From an uncultured Clostridia bacterium (GTDB lineage Bacteria > Bacillota > Clostridia > Lachnospirales > Lachnospiraceae), in NCBI GenBank assembly GCA_947643415.1, contig CANRWA010000010.1:1-64000 (forward strand): a DNA stretch of 64,000 nucleotides, in the 5' to 3' direction. The position numbers were made by a program, and so were the translations under genes. The notes below the pieces were generated by a model. The model was given only the letters and a program-made list of their open reading frames with translations, searched no databases and was not told the DNA's origin. Shown one piece after another: positions 44,661-54,987 of the stretch (its first letter is position 1; each line of letters opens with the position of its first letter).

Positions 44661-45224
44661 AAGGCATAGGGCAACCGCTTATTGATCTGTGGCATTCAAG
44701 GCAGCAGATATCACACTGTCCCCTGTCCTTGTATCACACCCTGAAAAATCATTGTTTCCTTTGGTTGCAAATACGCCGCCCAAGCATTGTCCGAGATGTT
44801 GGCTGTCCGTTTTCCCACCTTTCTACAGCACGTTTGCACTAGAAGCCGCCACGCAGCGGTACTAATGCACCACCCGGACAATGTCTGATTCTACTGCGGA
44901 CAGATGCGAAGCATCTGTTCAGGGGGGAAAGATGCCAGAAAATAAATATATTTATTTTCTGGCATCCTCCCTCCCTGAATCCGCACCTTCGGTGCTACCC
45001 GCAGTGATAATTCACAAGAGGCGGTGCATAAGGACCGGCGAGCGGCTATGCTGTAAAAGGCGGGGAAAACGACACGCCAACATTGAGTTTTGTGAAGGGC
45101 GGCGTAATGCTTTTGCAGACAAAGGAAACAATTTATTTTTCGTCGGGTGTGATATGCCGGACAGAGGACAGTGTGATACCGCCACATTGCCACAGGTCAA
45201 TAAGCGGTTGCCCTAAGAAAGGCA
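44661..45224. mobile_element. Repeat C, full element: MITE with long inverted ends
   Basis: Imperfect inverted repeats of about 160 bases, 44667-44830 and 45055-45215, with outer ends GGGCAACCGCTTATTGA, surround a core that holds a perfect 36-base palindrome (44931-44966). No transposase or credible gene is inside. Short frames in it are palindrome artefacts. A related copy is at 54735-54987. The right end stops 12 bases before the start codon of the next gene. Confidence 0.75.
44931..44966. repeat. Perfect 36-base palindrome in the core of Repeat C
   Basis: GATGCCAGAAAATAAATA followed by its exact reverse complement, with no spacer. The flanks (CAGGGGGG and CCTCCCTG) extend the symmetry imperfectly. 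Confidence 0.9.
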
Positions 45225-45235
45225 GGATTATCAGT

Positions 45236-45646
45236 ATGAAACACAAACTGAAAAAACAGGCAGAACAGTTTATGAAATGCGGACTGACAGGCTGGGGGCT
45301 GGAATGTTTCTGGACAGGACTCGGCTCCGTCTGTTTTGAGAAAAATAAAAAAATGGAATGCGCCACTTCCATCTGGATGTTTCCCATCTATGGCATGGCA
45401 TCCATTATGTCCCCACTCTGCCACAAGCTGGAGGGAAAAAATATTATGCTGCGGGGCTCCATCTATACATTCTTTATCTTTCTGACCGAATTCGGGACCG
45501 GAAGCCTCCTGAAAAGGAAGGACTGCTGCCCATGGGACTACAGTGATGCCAAAAGCAACTACAAGGGCATTGTCCGTTTTGATTATGCCCCCCTGTGGTT
45601 TCTTGTGGGGCTCTTATACGAAAAAATACTGACAAAGGAAAGCTAA
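45236..45646 (+). CDS. CmpB-type putative ABC transporter permease (PF06541-like) membrane protein
   Basis: 136 residues from ATG 45236. About four hydrophobic segments. WMFPIYGMAS, a glutamate in a hydrophobic helix (FLTEFGTGSLL), CCPWDYSDAKSNYKG and APLWFLVGLLYEK match the family pattern. Function is not established. The ribosome site is weak (AAAGGCAGG), and Repeat C lies immediately upstream, so promoter and translation start may derive from the element. The 3' end contains one arm of a terminator used by the convergent gene. Confidence 0.75.
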   Translation: MKHKLKKQAEQFMKCGLTGWGLECFWTGLGSVCFEKNKKMECATSIWMFPIYGMASIMSPLCHKLEGKNIMLRGSIYTFFIFLTEFGTGSLLKRKDCCPWDYSDAKSNYKGIVRFDYAPLWFLVGLLYEKILTKES

Positions 45647-45661
45647 CTCCTTGTCAGTATC
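45627..45661. terminator. Bidirectional terminator
   Basis: ATACTGACAAAGGA pairs with TCCTTGTCAGTAT (one bulge). On the minus strand it is followed by TTTTTT, a good terminator for the gene at 45669. The left arm is within the last codons of the CmpB-like gene. Confidence 0.8.
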
Positions 45662-45668
45662 ATCCGTT

Positions 45669-46184
45669 TCATTTTTTTCTGCTGCGGCGTATGATCCAAC
45701 GGACCACCGGCGATCTTTCCCACTGATCTGGGAAGAGTCCGAGATTCGTACACAGGTCGAGGACCAGCAGTATCGTTCCCACGATCAGAAGTGGTGTGGC
45801 ATATTGGGGTCTTAGGGTTATCTCCCCCACAGTGAAAAAGCAGAGCAAAAAGATAAGGATAGCATAGTCAACTATGACCAGAATTACATTCGGCGCCTTT
45901 TTCTGAAAAAACCGCGCCAGGCCATTCTCCTTTTTCCTTGTAAACTGTACCACAGCATAGAGCAGAAATAGTATGCCAAACAAAAGTATAACTGCCATAA
46001 CCACTATGACCAGTGTTTCTGCACCTTCCACCAGAGGCAGATATACCTGGAGAGATGATAAAGATCTCCACAACTGATATGCCGCGAACAGGCATCCCAG
46101 CCCGGCCACTCCCCATACCAGGCTGCAGAGCCTCTGGACGATAAGGGAACTGTTTGCCCAAAAATTTTCAAAAAAGTTCTTCAC
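45669..46184 (-). CDS. Hypothetical membrane protein
   Basis: 171 residues starting with GTG 46184 (VKNFFENFWANSS), chosen because AAGGGGG is 7 bases upstream and the codon overlaps the nth stop (GTGA). Four hydrophobic helices (about 18-40, 55-80, 98-120, 128-150) with a basic C-terminus. No family recognised. It is coupled to nth but probably unrelated in function. Confidence 0.7.
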   Translation of the reverse strand: MKNFFENFWANSSLIVQRLCSLVWGVAGLGCLFAAYQLWRSLSSLQVYLPLVEGAETLVIVVMAVILLFGILFLLYAVVQFTRKKENGLARFFQKKAPNVILVIVDYAILIFLLCFFTVGEITLRPQYATPLLIVGTILLVLDLCTNLGLFPDQWERSPVVRWIIRRSRKK

Positions 46185-46813
46185 TTGATTACCCCCTTGC
46201 AGATATCTTTGAGAACACACTTCTCACAGTATGCCTTCCTTGCCGTGCAGACTTCCCTGCCATGATGCACCAGGCGGTGGCAGAAATCACTGCCTTTGTC
46301 TCCTGGTATGATCTTCCACAGTGCCATTTCCACTTTTTTAGGTTCCTTTATGCCATCTACCAGCCCCATCCGGTTCACCAGACGAATGCAATGGGTATCT
46401 GTCACAATAGCAGGTTTGCCAAAAACATCCCCCATAATCAGGTTTGCACTCTTTCTTCCTACTCCGGGAAGTGCTAACAAGGCATCAAAATCCTCTGGCA
46501 CCCTGCCATCGTATTGTTCTACCAGGACATTCATACATTTATGTATATCCCTCGCCTTGCTGTGTCCCAGCCCACAGGGCTTTACAATTTCTTCGATCTC
46601 CTCCACAGAGGCCGCTGCCAGTGCTGCCGGGGAAGGATATTTTTCATAGAGCTCTTTCACTACCACATTGACCCTGGCATCTGTACATTGTGCTGCCAGC
46701 CTCACACTGACGAGCAGTTTCCATGCCTCGTCATAGTCCAGGGTGCAGTCTGCCAGCGGATACTCCTGTTCCAGCAATGCGATGATCTCTGCTGCCCGCT
46801 GCTTCTTTGTCAT
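46181..46813 (-). CDS. nth: Endonuclease III
   Basis: 210 residues. Helix-hairpin-helix with catalytic lysine LPGVGRKSANL, aspartate in VTDTHCIRL, and a C-terminal 4Fe-4S site C-x6-C-x2-C-x5-C (CTARKAYCEKCVLKDIC). It removes oxidised pyrimidines in base-excision repair. The start overlaps the ysxC stop. Confidence 0.96.
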   Translation of the reverse strand: MTKKQRAAEIIALLEQEYPLADCTLDYDEAWKLLVSVRLAAQCTDARVNVVVKELYEKYPSPAALAAASVEEIEEIVKPCGLGHSKARDIHKCMNVLVEQYDGRVPEDFDALLALPGVGRKSANLIMGDVFGKPAIVTDTHCIRLVNRMGLVDGIKEPKKVEMALWKIIPGDKGSDFCHRLVHHGREVCTARKAYCEKCVLKDICKGVIK

Positions 46814-47415
46814 ATTTCCTCCAATGTAATCTCCTGCACAAAATAGTCAATATATTCCCATATCTCTTCCTTTCCCTCTTTATTCAAGGCAGAGAAAGGA
46901 AGTATGGGAGTGTCCGGATCAGCACCAAGTGCCTTGCTGATACCAGACAATTTCCGTTTCTTCTCATTCTTGCTCAACTTATCTGTCTTTGTAGCAATGA
47001 TCAGAGGATTAAACCCCTTTCCATACAGCATATGGTACATCTCCACATCCTGCTTTGATGGTTCATGGCGGCTGTCGACCAGCAGAAATACCACCCGCAG
47101 CGCCTTTGACGTGTCCAGATATCTTTCGATCATCTTCATCCATTTCCCCGCCAGCTCCCTGGACACCTTCGCATAGCCATAACCTGGCAAATCAACCATA
47201 TAACAAATATCATTTACATTATAATAATTGATGGTCTGTGTCTTTCCCGGCTGTGCTGATATCCTGGCCATGGATCTGCGGTTCCACAAAGTATTCAACA
47301 GTGAGGATTTCCCCACATTGGAGCGTCCCCAGAATGCCATCTCAATCTTGTCATGCTGCGGCAGTTTACTGGTAATGCCACACACGGTCTCCAACTCTAA
47401 TGATCTGATCACCAT
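46810..47415 (-). CDS. ysxC: Ribosome biogenesis GTPase YsxC/EngB
   Basis: 201 residues. G1 GRSNVGKSS, G3 DLPGYG, G4 TKTDK. Needed for large ribosomal subunit assembly. It lies 14 bases after lon, the usual Firmicutes order. Confidence 0.96.
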   Translation of the reverse strand: MVIRSLELETVCGITSKLPQHDKIEMAFWGRSNVGKSSLLNTLWNRRSMARISAQPGKTQTINYYNVNDICYMVDLPGYGYAKVSRELAGKWMKMIERYLDTSKALRVVFLLVDSRHEPSKQDVEMYHMLYGKGFNPLIIATKTDKLSKNEKKRKLSGISKALGADPDTPILPFSALNKEGKEEIWEYIDYFVQEITLEEI

Positions 47416-47429
47416 TATGATCCACCTCT

Positions 47430-49745
47430 TTACACCAGTGCTGTCTTCAGCACATCCTGTATCTTCTCAGCAAATACAACCGACATGCCCTCTGTAATCT
47501 CTTCTTCCAGTTCTTCTACATCTGGCTTATTTTCAATCGGAACGAGCACTGTCCCTATCCCTGCAATGCGGGCAGCCAGAAGTTTTTCTTTCAGCCCGCC
47601 GATGGGCAGCACACGCCCCCTCAATGTAATCTCACCCGTCATCGCCACCTTACTGGCAACCTTCTGTCCTGTGACAGCAGAATAAAGTGCTGTGGTCATC
47701 GCCACCCCGGCAGATGGACCGTCCTTTGGCACTGCCCCTTCCGGCACATGGAGATGAAAATCATTTTCCTTGAAGAAGTCTTGCTTCTTCGGCAGAAGAG
47801 AGCGCACCAGGCTTAATGCGATCTGTGCTGATTCTTTCATAACATCACCAAGCTGTCCGGTAAGATTGAGATTTCCCTCTCCCGGCATGGTGTTAACTTC
47901 GATCTCCAATGTATCACCACCGACCTCTGTCCAGGCAAGACCCCTTACGATGCCGACATCATCTTTTTTATTTGCCTCATTGACACGGTATTTCCGCTTG
48001 CCCAGAAACTCCTCCACATTCCGGGAATTGATACGGATAGCACCTTCTTCACCCTCCAGTATCTTTCTGGCACTTTTCCGGCAGATCCTTCCAATCTGGC
48101 GTTCCAGTTCCCGGACACCCGCCTCTTTCGTATAATGGGAAATAATGGTGCGCAGCCCGGCATCGCCGATGGCTACCTGTTTTTTCTTCAGCCCATTCTT
48201 CTTAAGCTGCTTCGGAATCAGGTAATCCTTTCCGATATGAAATCTCTCATTCTCGGTATAGCCGGCAATGGAGATCAGTTCCATCCGGTCTAAGAGCGGA
48301 CGTGGAATCGTATCTGTGGCGTTCGCCGTACAGATAAACAAAGCTTCTGACAGATCCACCGGCATCTCCACATAATGATCCACAAAATTCCTGTTCTGCT
48401 CCGGATCAAGTACTTCCAGAAGCGCGGAAGAGGTATCCCCCCGGTAATCACTGCTCACCTTGTCAATCTCATCCAGCAGGATCAAGGGATTTTTCACCCC
48501 TGCTTTTTTCAGGCCATCGATAAACCGTCCCGGCATGGCACCGACATAAGTCCTCCTATGTCCACGGATCTCTGCTTCATCCCGTACCCCGCCAAGACAG
48601 ATACGGATATATTTCTTATCCAGCGCCCTTGCCACGGATCTGGCAATGGAAGTCTTACCAGTTCCCGGCGGTCCCACCAGGCAGATAATGGGGGATTCCC
48701 CCTTGTCCGTAAGGGAACGCACCGCAAGAAATTCAAGTATCCTGTCTTTCACTTTTGCAAGGCCATAATGATCTTCATTCAGTATCTTCTCTGCATTTTT
48801 AATATCGTTATTATCTTCCGACATCTTATCCCAGGGAAGGGCAAGTACATTCTCGATATAGTCCCTCGCCACCACATGTTCGGAAGAACTCACCGGAATA
48901 TGCTGGAGACGGCGGATCTCACCAGCAATGCTCTCCCTCACCTCTTCTCCACACTGCAGCTTTTCCAATTCCGCTGTATACTTCTCCGCATAATCCTCTG
49001 AATCACCTTCGTCACCCAGTTCATTGCGGATAACCTTCATCTGCTCACGCAGGAAGTATTCTTTCTGGTTCTTATCCACTTCCTCTTTTACTTTATTCCG
49101 GTATGCCTCACGGATCCGTGAAATATTGACCTCTTCCATCAACACGGCAGATACGAGTTCGTATCTCCGCTCCAGATCCAGGCACTCCAGTATCTCCTGA
49201 CGTTTCTCATACCCCATATTGATATGCATCGCAATAAGATCTGTCAATTTGGACAGATTATCTGATTTCTGGATTTTATCCAGGGCGCTGCGTCCCGCCC
49301 TTGGATTCTCATTCAGGTAAATATTATATATCTCTTTCAAGTTCCGGCACATGGCCGCTTTCTCACTCTCGCCGATAAAGTCCTCCGCCTCATCCCAACT
49401 GTAGGGAACGACATCTCCTACGAGAAAAGGTTTTGTCTGATTCAGGCTCAGCAGATTACCGCGCTCACGGGTAGAGATCATGACGCGCACAATATTATCC
49501 TTTAGTTTCACTTCCTGGCGGACTTTTGCAATGACACCGATCTCGTGCAGATCATAAAATGATGGCGCCTCCACGGACTCATCGCGCTGAACGGTAAGAA
49601 ACAGCATACCATCCATTTTCATCGCTTCCTCAATTGCCCGCTTGGTGATCTCCCTGCTTATATCTAAATGAACCAGCATTCCCGGTAATACCGCCATACC
49701 ACGCAGAGCAAGAATTGGCATCGTTTTCATTTGCTGTTCACTCAT
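47430..49745 (-). CDS. lon: ATP-dependent protease Lon
   Basis: 771 residues from ATG 49745, behind GGAGGATGAC. N-terminal substrate domain (PILALRGMAVLPGML), AAA module GPPGTGKTS and LDEID, and C-terminal protease with Ser in KDGPSAGVAM and Lys in ASKVAMTGE. It degrades misfolded and regulatory proteins. It lies 25 bases after clpX. Confidence 0.97.
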   Translation of the reverse strand: MSEQQMKTMPILALRGMAVLPGMLVHLDISREITKRAIEEAMKMDGMLFLTVQRDESVEAPSFYDLHEIGVIAKVRQEVKLKDNIVRVMISTRERGNLLSLNQTKPFLVGDVVPYSWDEAEDFIGESEKAAMCRNLKEIYNIYLNENPRAGRSALDKIQKSDNLSKLTDLIAMHINMGYEKRQEILECLDLERRYELVSAVLMEEVNISRIREAYRNKVKEEVDKNQKEYFLREQMKVIRNELGDEGDSEDYAEKYTAELEKLQCGEEVRESIAGEIRRLQHIPVSSSEHVVARDYIENVLALPWDKMSEDNNDIKNAEKILNEDHYGLAKVKDRILEFLAVRSLTDKGESPIICLVGPPGTGKTSIARSVARALDKKYIRICLGGVRDEAEIRGHRRTYVGAMPGRFIDGLKKAGVKNPLILLDEIDKVSSDYRGDTSSALLEVLDPEQNRNFVDHYVEMPVDLSEALFICTANATDTIPRPLLDRMELISIAGYTENERFHIGKDYLIPKQLKKNGLKKKQVAIGDAGLRTIISHYTKEAGVRELERQIGRICRKSARKILEGEEGAIRINSRNVEEFLGKRKYRVNEANKKDDVGIVRGLAWTEVGGDTLEIEVNTMPGEGNLNLTGQLGDVMKESAQIALSLVRSLLPKKQDFFKENDFHLHVPEGAVPKDGPSAGVAMTTALYSAVTGQKVASKVAMTGEITLRGRVLPIGGLKEKLLAARIAGIGTVLVPIENKPDVEELEEEITEGMSVVFAEKIQDVLKTALV

Positions 49746-49770
49746 GTCATCCTCCATTTTGTCTCAATAC

Positions 49771-51081
49771 TTATGCACTTTCTTCTGAAGTTTCTGCCCC
49801 TGCCGGATGCATCTTAGGATCCTCCAGAAGAACAACGCCACCCGGTCCACTGAGGCGGGGCACTCCATCCCCCTCGATAACGCCTTTCGTTATTACACAT
49901 TCTGTCACATCATCCCGTGATGGCAGGTCAAACATATAGTCCATCATACTGCTCTCCAGGATTGCCCGCAATCCACGGGCCCCGGTCTTTCTCTCTGTAG
50001 AGAGACGTGCCACTGCCCCCAGGGCATCCTCCTCAAAGGATAGTTTCACGCCATCCAGTTCCAGTAATTTCTGGTACTGTTTTGTTATAGCATTTTTCGG
50101 ACGCACCAGGATCTCCTTCAGCGCCTCCTCATCCAGAAGATCCAGGGATACTGTCACCGGCACACGTCCAATGAATTCCGGTATCAATCCAAATTTCACA
50201 AAATCCTGCGGCAGCGCCTGTTTAAAAAGTTCCCCCACATTCTGCTGTGTCGGATCTGAAATATCGGCGCCAAATCCAATGGATTTTTTGTCAATGCGGG
50301 AGCTGATAATCTTATCCAGGCCATCAAACGCACCACCACAGATAAACAAGATATTAGTGGTATCAATGTGGAAAAATTCCTGCTGTGGATGTTTTCTTCC
50401 GCCCTGTGGCGGAACACTCGCCTCTGTTCCCTCCAATATCTTCAAAAGCGCCTGCTGCACTCCCTCACCAGACACATCCCTGGTAATGGATACATTTTCT
50501 GCTTTCTTCGTAATCTTATCAATCTCATCCAGATAAATGATCCCCCTCTCTGCACGGGCAATATCATAATCGGCTGCCTGAATGATCTTCAGCAGGATAT
50601 TCTCTACATCCTCCCCAACATAACCAGCTTCTGTCAGGGTAGTAGCATCTGCTATGGCAAAAGGAACATTCAGTATTTTTGCAAGTGTCTGGGCAAGATA
50701 GGTCTTGCCGGAACCAGTAGGCCCCACCATAAGGATATTACTCTTCTGCAGCTCCACATTCATATCCCGTCCCGCCTGTATCCTCTTATAATGGTTATAG
50801 ACTGCCACTGAAAGGGCACGTTTTGCGTCCTCCTGTCCCACTACATATTCATCCAGGAACTGTTTGATCTCCCTTGGTTTCAGGAGATTGATCTCTTCCT
50901 CATCTTTATCCTCATAATTTTCCTGATACTCTTCTTCCAGAATCTCATCACACAGATCCACACACTCATCACATATATAAACACCACTTGGTCCCGCAAT
51001 GAGCTTGCGCACCTGCTGCTCTGTCCTGCCGCAGAAAGAACAGCGCAGCCGCGGCATGTTATCACTATTTTTTCCTGCCAT
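49771..51081 (-). CDS. clpX: ClpX unfoldase subunit
   Basis: 436 residues from ATG 51081 behind AGGAGG. N-terminal zinc domain with C-x2-C (RCSFCGR) and C-x2-C (ICDEC), Walker A GPTGSGKT, Walker [10 protein letters not shown], and the IGF-type loop region (SIGFGAD) that docks to ClpP, whose gene is 99 bases upstream. Confidence 0.97.
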   Translation of the reverse strand: MAGKNSDNMPRLRCSFCGRTEQQVRKLIAGPSGVYICDECVDLCDEILEEEYQENYEDKDEEEINLLKPREIKQFLDEYVVGQEDAKRALSVAVYNHYKRIQAGRDMNVELQKSNILMVGPTGSGKTYLAQTLAKILNVPFAIADATTLTEAGYVGEDVENILLKIIQAADYDIARAERGIIYLDEIDKITKKAENVSITRDVSGEGVQQALLKILEGTEASVPPQGGRKHPQQEFFHIDTTNILFICGGAFDGLDKIISSRIDKKSIGFGADISDPTQQNVGELFKQALPQDFVKFGLIPEFIGRVPVTVSLDLLDEEALKEILVRPKNAITKQYQKLLELDGVKLSFEEDALGAVARLSTERKTGARGLRAILESSMMDYMFDLPSRDDVTECVITKGVIEGDGVPRLSGPGGVVLLEDPKMHPAGAETSEESA

Positions 51082-51180
51082 GTCAGCCTCCTGTCTCAAT
51101 TCATCATCTTATATGAACATATGGCAAAATGGTACCAGTACATTCCGGCACCATTCCCCCATATCACAAGACATCTGGCA

Positions 51181-51795
51181 TTATGCCTCTGTCTTCTCTT
51201 CACTTGTATCTTTACGGTTCAATACGATATCATCCACAAGCCCATATTCCTTTGCCTCCTCTGCGCTCATGAAGTTATCACGCTCTGTATCCTGTGCGAT
51301 CTTCTCTACCGTCTGCCCCGTATTTGCTGCCAGAATCTCATTCAGCTTTTTCTTTGTCTTCAAAATATTCTCTGCCACGATCTGGATCTCGGTAGCCTGT
51401 CCCTTAGCACCGCCGGAAGGCTGATGGATCATCACTTCCGCATTCGGCAGGGCATAACGCTTGCCCTTAGCACCACTGGAGAGGAGAAACGCTCCCATAC
51501 TGGCTGCCAGTCCGATACAGATTGTGGACACATCACATTTTACATAATTCATCGTATCATAGATCGCCATACCCGCAGTCACGGAGCCGCCGGGACTGTT
51601 GATATACAACTGGATGTCCTTATTGGGATCTTCTGATTCAAGGAACAAAAGCTGAGCCACAACAAGGCTCGCTGTCTGATCATTGACCTCGTCTGAGAGA
51701 AAAATGATACGCTCCTTTAATAATCTTGAATAAATGTCGTATGAGCGCTCGCCGCCACGGCTGGTCTGCTCAACGACGTAAGGTACTAATGCCAT
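51181..51795 (-). CDS. clpP: ClpP protease subunit
   Basis: 204 residues. Nucleophile in [11 protein letters not shown], histidine in MIHQPSGG, and the Asp further on, the usual triad. GGAGG precedes ATG 51795. Works with ClpX encoded downstream. Confidence 0.97.
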   Translation of the reverse strand: MALVPYVVEQTSRGGERSYDIYSRLLKERIIFLSDEVNDQTASLVVAQLLFLESEDPNKDIQLYINSPGGSVTAGMAIYDTMNYVKCDVSTICIGLAASMGAFLLSSGAKGKRYALPNAEVMIHQPSGGAKGQATEIQIVAENILKTKKKLNEILAANTGQTVEKIAQDTERDNFMSAEEAKEYGLVDDIVLNRKDTSEEKTEA

Positions 51796-51832
51796 CTGTC
51801 ACGCCTCCACATCTCAAAATCCACTTTTTTCA

Positions 51833-53149
51833 CTATTCTTCTGCTGCCTCTTCTTCTGCTGTTTCTACCTCTACTGCATTTTCAGCAAGGAACTCCACTG
51901 CCTTCTGGACAGCCATATCCTCTGCTACCTGTTCTCTCTCATCATCGCCCATGGCATCTTTGAGTTTATCCACTTCCATCCCATACATAGATGCGATGTT
52001 TTCAATCTCGTCTTCAATATCCTTCTCTGTTGCTTTAATGTTCTCTGCCTTTACGATCTCCTCCAATGTAAGCCTTGTCTTAATGCGTTTCTCTGCCTCC
52101 GGCCTCATCTGTGCCATCAAAGTATCTGGAGTCATGCCTGTCATCTGCATATACTGCTCAAAATTCATTCCCTGCTGCTGAATACGCCCGGCAAAATCCT
52201 GAACCATCTGGCGCACATGCTCGTCTATCATTGGTTCCGGGATCTCTATTGTAACATTTTCCACAGCCTTCTCTACAACTGCCGCTTCTTTCTCTTTCTT
52301 TGCCTCTTCTTTTCTTCTCTCTGTGAGGTTTTTCTTCACACTTGCCTTATAATCTTTCAGTGTCTCAAATTCAGACACCTCGCTGGCAAATTCATCATCC
52401 AGATCCGGCAGCTCCTTTACTTTAATTGCTTTTATCCTGACTTTGAACAGTGCGGGTTTACCCTGTAAGGATTCCTGATGATAATCTTCTGGGAAAGTTA
52501 CATTCACCTCTACCTCATCACCTGTATTTTTGCCCACCAGCTGATCCTCGAAATTGTCAATAAATGAGTGGCTGCCAATCACCAGTGAATAGTCGTCTCC
52601 CTTTCCTCCCTGGAATGGCTCGCCATCCACAAATCCCTCAAAGTCAATGACTGCTGTATCGTCCTGCTGAATTCCCCGGTCCTCAATGGTCACCATACGG
52701 CTGTTCTGCTCGCGGACACGTTCCAGCTCTGCATTGACATCTGCCGCCATGACCTTAACTTCTTTTTTGTCGACTTCCAGGCCCTTGTAATCACCCAGCG
52801 TTACCTCCGGCCTTACCGCTACGGTAGCTGTAAACACAAACTCTTTGCCACTTTCAATGTCTACCACATCAATCTCTGGTCTTGACACGATTTCCAGTTC
52901 ACACTCTTTGGCCACCTCTTCATATGCATCTGGAATTGCAAAATTCGCTGCATCTTCATAGAAAATCTCTGGTCCATACATCTTCTCGATCATTTTGCGC
53001 GGTGCCTTACCACGGCGAAATCCCTGGATGCTGATACTCTTCTTATTCTTATTGTAAGCTTTCACCATAGCCGCCTCAAAATCCTCTGCACTGACGGTAA
53101 TCGTGATCTTTGCCATACTTTTCTCTAAATTCTCAACTGTGTAACTCAT
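51833..53149 (-). CDS. tig: Trigger factor
   Basis: 438 residues from ATG 53149 behind AAGGAGG. Ribosome-binding signature FRRGKAPRKMIEKMYG in the N-terminal domain, a central FKBP-type PPIase domain (IDFEGFVDGEPFQGG) and a long helical C-terminal domain ending in a Glu/Ala-rich tail. Cotranslational chaperone. First of the tig-clpP-clpX-lon-ysxC group. Confidence 0.97.
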   Translation of the reverse strand: MSYTVENLEKSMAKITITVSAEDFEAAMVKAYNKNKKSISIQGFRRGKAPRKMIEKMYGPEIFYEDAANFAIPDAYEEVAKECELEIVSRPEIDVVDIESGKEFVFTATVAVRPEVTLGDYKGLEVDKKEVKVMAADVNAELERVREQNSRMVTIEDRGIQQDDTAVIDFEGFVDGEPFQGGKGDDYSLVIGSHSFIDNFEDQLVGKNTGDEVEVNVTFPEDYHQESLQGKPALFKVRIKAIKVKELPDLDDEFASEVSEFETLKDYKASVKKNLTERRKEEAKKEKEAAVVEKAVENVTIEIPEPMIDEHVRQMVQDFAGRIQQQGMNFEQYMQMTGMTPDTLMAQMRPEAEKRIKTRLTLEEIVKAENIKATEKDIEDEIENIASMYGMEVDKLKDAMGDDEREQVAEDMAVQKAVEFLAENAVEVETAEEEAAEE

Positions 53150-53159
53150 GTTATCCTCC

Positions 53160-54506
53160 TTATTCTGCAACGTGTCCTTTATCCTTCAGCACCTGAACGA
53201 TATGATCCACATTTTTCCTACATAATTCGTCGCTCTCCGCCTCTACCATAACACGGATCAGCGGTTCTGTACCGCTTTCCCTCAAAAGCAGGCGCCCGGC
53301 ATCTCCAAGAGCCTCTGCCGTTTCCTTTTCAGCCCTCTTTACATCTTCATCCTCTCTGGCAGCTATTTTATCCTTCACCTTCACATTTACCAGAAGCTGC
53401 GGATAAATCACCAGATCTTTCGTCAGCATAGACAATGGCTTGCCATAGTTCAGATATGCTTCCATGATCATCAGGGACGTCAGGATGCCATCTCCTGTCA
53501 CAGCGTGTTCCCTGAAGATAATGTGTCCGGACTGCTCTCCACCAAGGGAATAGCCATGCTGCATCATATTCTCGCAGACATATTTGTCCCCTACTGCCGT
53601 TTGTTCATAGCGGATTCCCAGTTTGTCAAAAGCTTTATATAAACCCATATTGGACATAACCGTTGTCACAACTGTGTCCTCATGGAGTTTTCCCTGTTCT
53701 TTCAAATACTTTCCACACAGATACAGAATATGGTCACCATCCACCACTTTGCCATCATCATCCACAGCAAGGCACCGGTCAGCATCTCCATCATAGGCAA
53801 ATCCCACATCTGCGCCAGTATCATATACCAGTCCCTGCAATGCCTCAATATGCGTTGAACCACACTCTCTGTTGATGTTCGTCCCATTCGGCTGATCATG
53901 GCGGACGATCACCTGTGCCCCCATATCTTCAAATATATCTTTTGCAATAGAAGAGGCAGCTCCATTCGCAAGATCCAGTGCGACCGTCTTTCCCTCAAAA
54001 CGCCGTTTCACAAGATCCTTGAGATACTGGGTATACTGATCTCTTCCCTTTACATAATCAAAGCAGCGGCCTATCTTTTCCCTCTTTGCCAGCGGAATCT
54101 CCTCTGCCTCTCCATCAATGTATCTCTCTATCTGTTCTTCCACATCTGGTTCAAGTTTATGCCCTTCACCATTGATCACTTTGATTCCATTATCAAAATA
54201 TGGATTATGGCTGGCACTGATCATAATACCACAGTCAAACTTCTCTTTCCTAATGAGATATGAGACACTGGGGGTTGTTGTCACATGCAGTTCATAGACA
54301 TCCGCCCCGCTGGCTGTAATCCCGGAAACAAGAGCTGTCTCGAACATATAACCAGACAATCTCGTATCCTTTCCTATTACAATCCGGACATTATGATCCT
54401 CTTTCTGAAAATACCATCCCAGAAACCGTCCCACTTTGTAAGCATGCTCCACTGTCAGCGATACATTCGCTTCACCGCGGAAACCATCCGTCCCAAAGTA
54501 CTTCAT
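53160..54506 (-). CDS. glmM: Phosphoglucosamine mutase
   Basis: 448 residues from ATG 54506, behind GGGG. MKYFGTDGFRGEAN, the phosphoserine loop MISASHNPYFDNG, the metal loop DGDADRC and the sugar loop GGEQSGH. It makes glucosamine-1-phosphate for peptidoglycan. Longer upstream start codons lie in the hairpin-rich leader and are rejected. It lies 10 bases before tig. Confidence 0.97.
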   Translation of the reverse strand: MKYFGTDGFRGEANVSLTVEHAYKVGRFLGWYFQKEDHNVRIVIGKDTRLSGYMFETALVSGITASGADVYELHVTTTPSVSYLIRKEKFDCGIMISASHNPYFDNGIKVINGEGHKLEPDVEEQIERYIDGEAEEIPLAKREKIGRCFDYVKGRDQYTQYLKDLVKRRFEGKTVALDLANGAASSIAKDIFEDMGAQVIVRHDQPNGTNINRECGSTHIEALQGLVYDTGADVGFAYDGDADRCLAVDDDGKVVDGDHILYLCGKYLKEQGKLHEDTVVTTVMSNMGLYKAFDKLGIRYEQTAVGDKYVCENMMQHGYSLGGEQSGHIIFREHAVTGDGILTSLMIMEAYLNYGKPLSMLTKDLVIYPQLLVNVKVKDKIAAREDEDVKRAEKETAEALGDAGRLLLRESGTEPLIRVMVEAESDELCRKNVDHIVQVLKDKGHVAE

Positions 54507-54550
54507 AATAATCCCCATTTCTGCGCTGCTTTTTTGCGCATGAAGCAACT

Positions 54551-54606
54551 TTGTGTCAAGCAGCGCGCGGACACAAATTGCCGTGTGAAAAATTTATTTT
54601 TCACAC
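54551..54606. promoter_or_regulatory. Stacked hairpins in the glmM leader
   Basis: TTGTGTC-GACACAA (54551-54576) and the palindrome GTGTGAAAAA-TTTA-TTTTTCACAC (54583-54606) lie 45-100 bases before glmM. They could terminate incoming transcription from recA-recX or form a leader structure. No known riboswitch or ribozyme pattern was recognised. Confidence 0.4.
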
Positions 54607-54734
54607 TATTCTCCTATCCACCGGCAAAACCGGCAAACAATCTCCCATGGACATACTCTGCCCAAAACTCCATATGTACTACATTATACACAAGAGCAAT
54701 AGAAAAGGCAACTTTTTTTTGCAGAATCGTGTTT

Positions 54735-54987
54735 TGGCGTTACTTTTCATACTGTAAGCCAGAGCAGCGGTTTTGTACTGTCTGCTGCCTAGTACATCAC
54801 ACCCCGCGAAAAATATCTTGTTTTCCCGGCTGCAAAAGCATTACGCTGCCTTTCGCAAAACTCGCTGTCTGCTGGCATTTTCCTGCCTTTTTGCAGCCGA
54901 AGAAAACAATATTTTTCGGAGTGTGATATAAGGACAGCAGACAGTACAGAATCCGCCGCCCTGGCTGGGGAAAGTAACGTAATGCCA
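54735..54987. repeat. Repeat C relative: palindromic intergenic element
   Basis: Arms 54774-54840 and 54875-54949 are inverted copies (outer TGTACTGTCTGCTG). Segments such as CTGCAAAAGCATTACG and AAAACTCGCTGTCTGC align to the inverted arms of 44661-45224. It fills the space between the recX stop codon and the glmM leader. No gene inside. Confidence 0.65.

Noticed and set aside
44881-45216. Open frames of 100 or more codons on both strands in the 44.7-45.2 kb region
   Set aside because: They lie inside the inverted arms and palindrome of Repeat C, mirror each other, and have no credible ribosome sites or protein-like composition.
43115-45224. CRISPR array
   Set aside because: Repeats here are inverted and of unequal spacing; there are no evenly spaced direct repeats or cas genes in the window.
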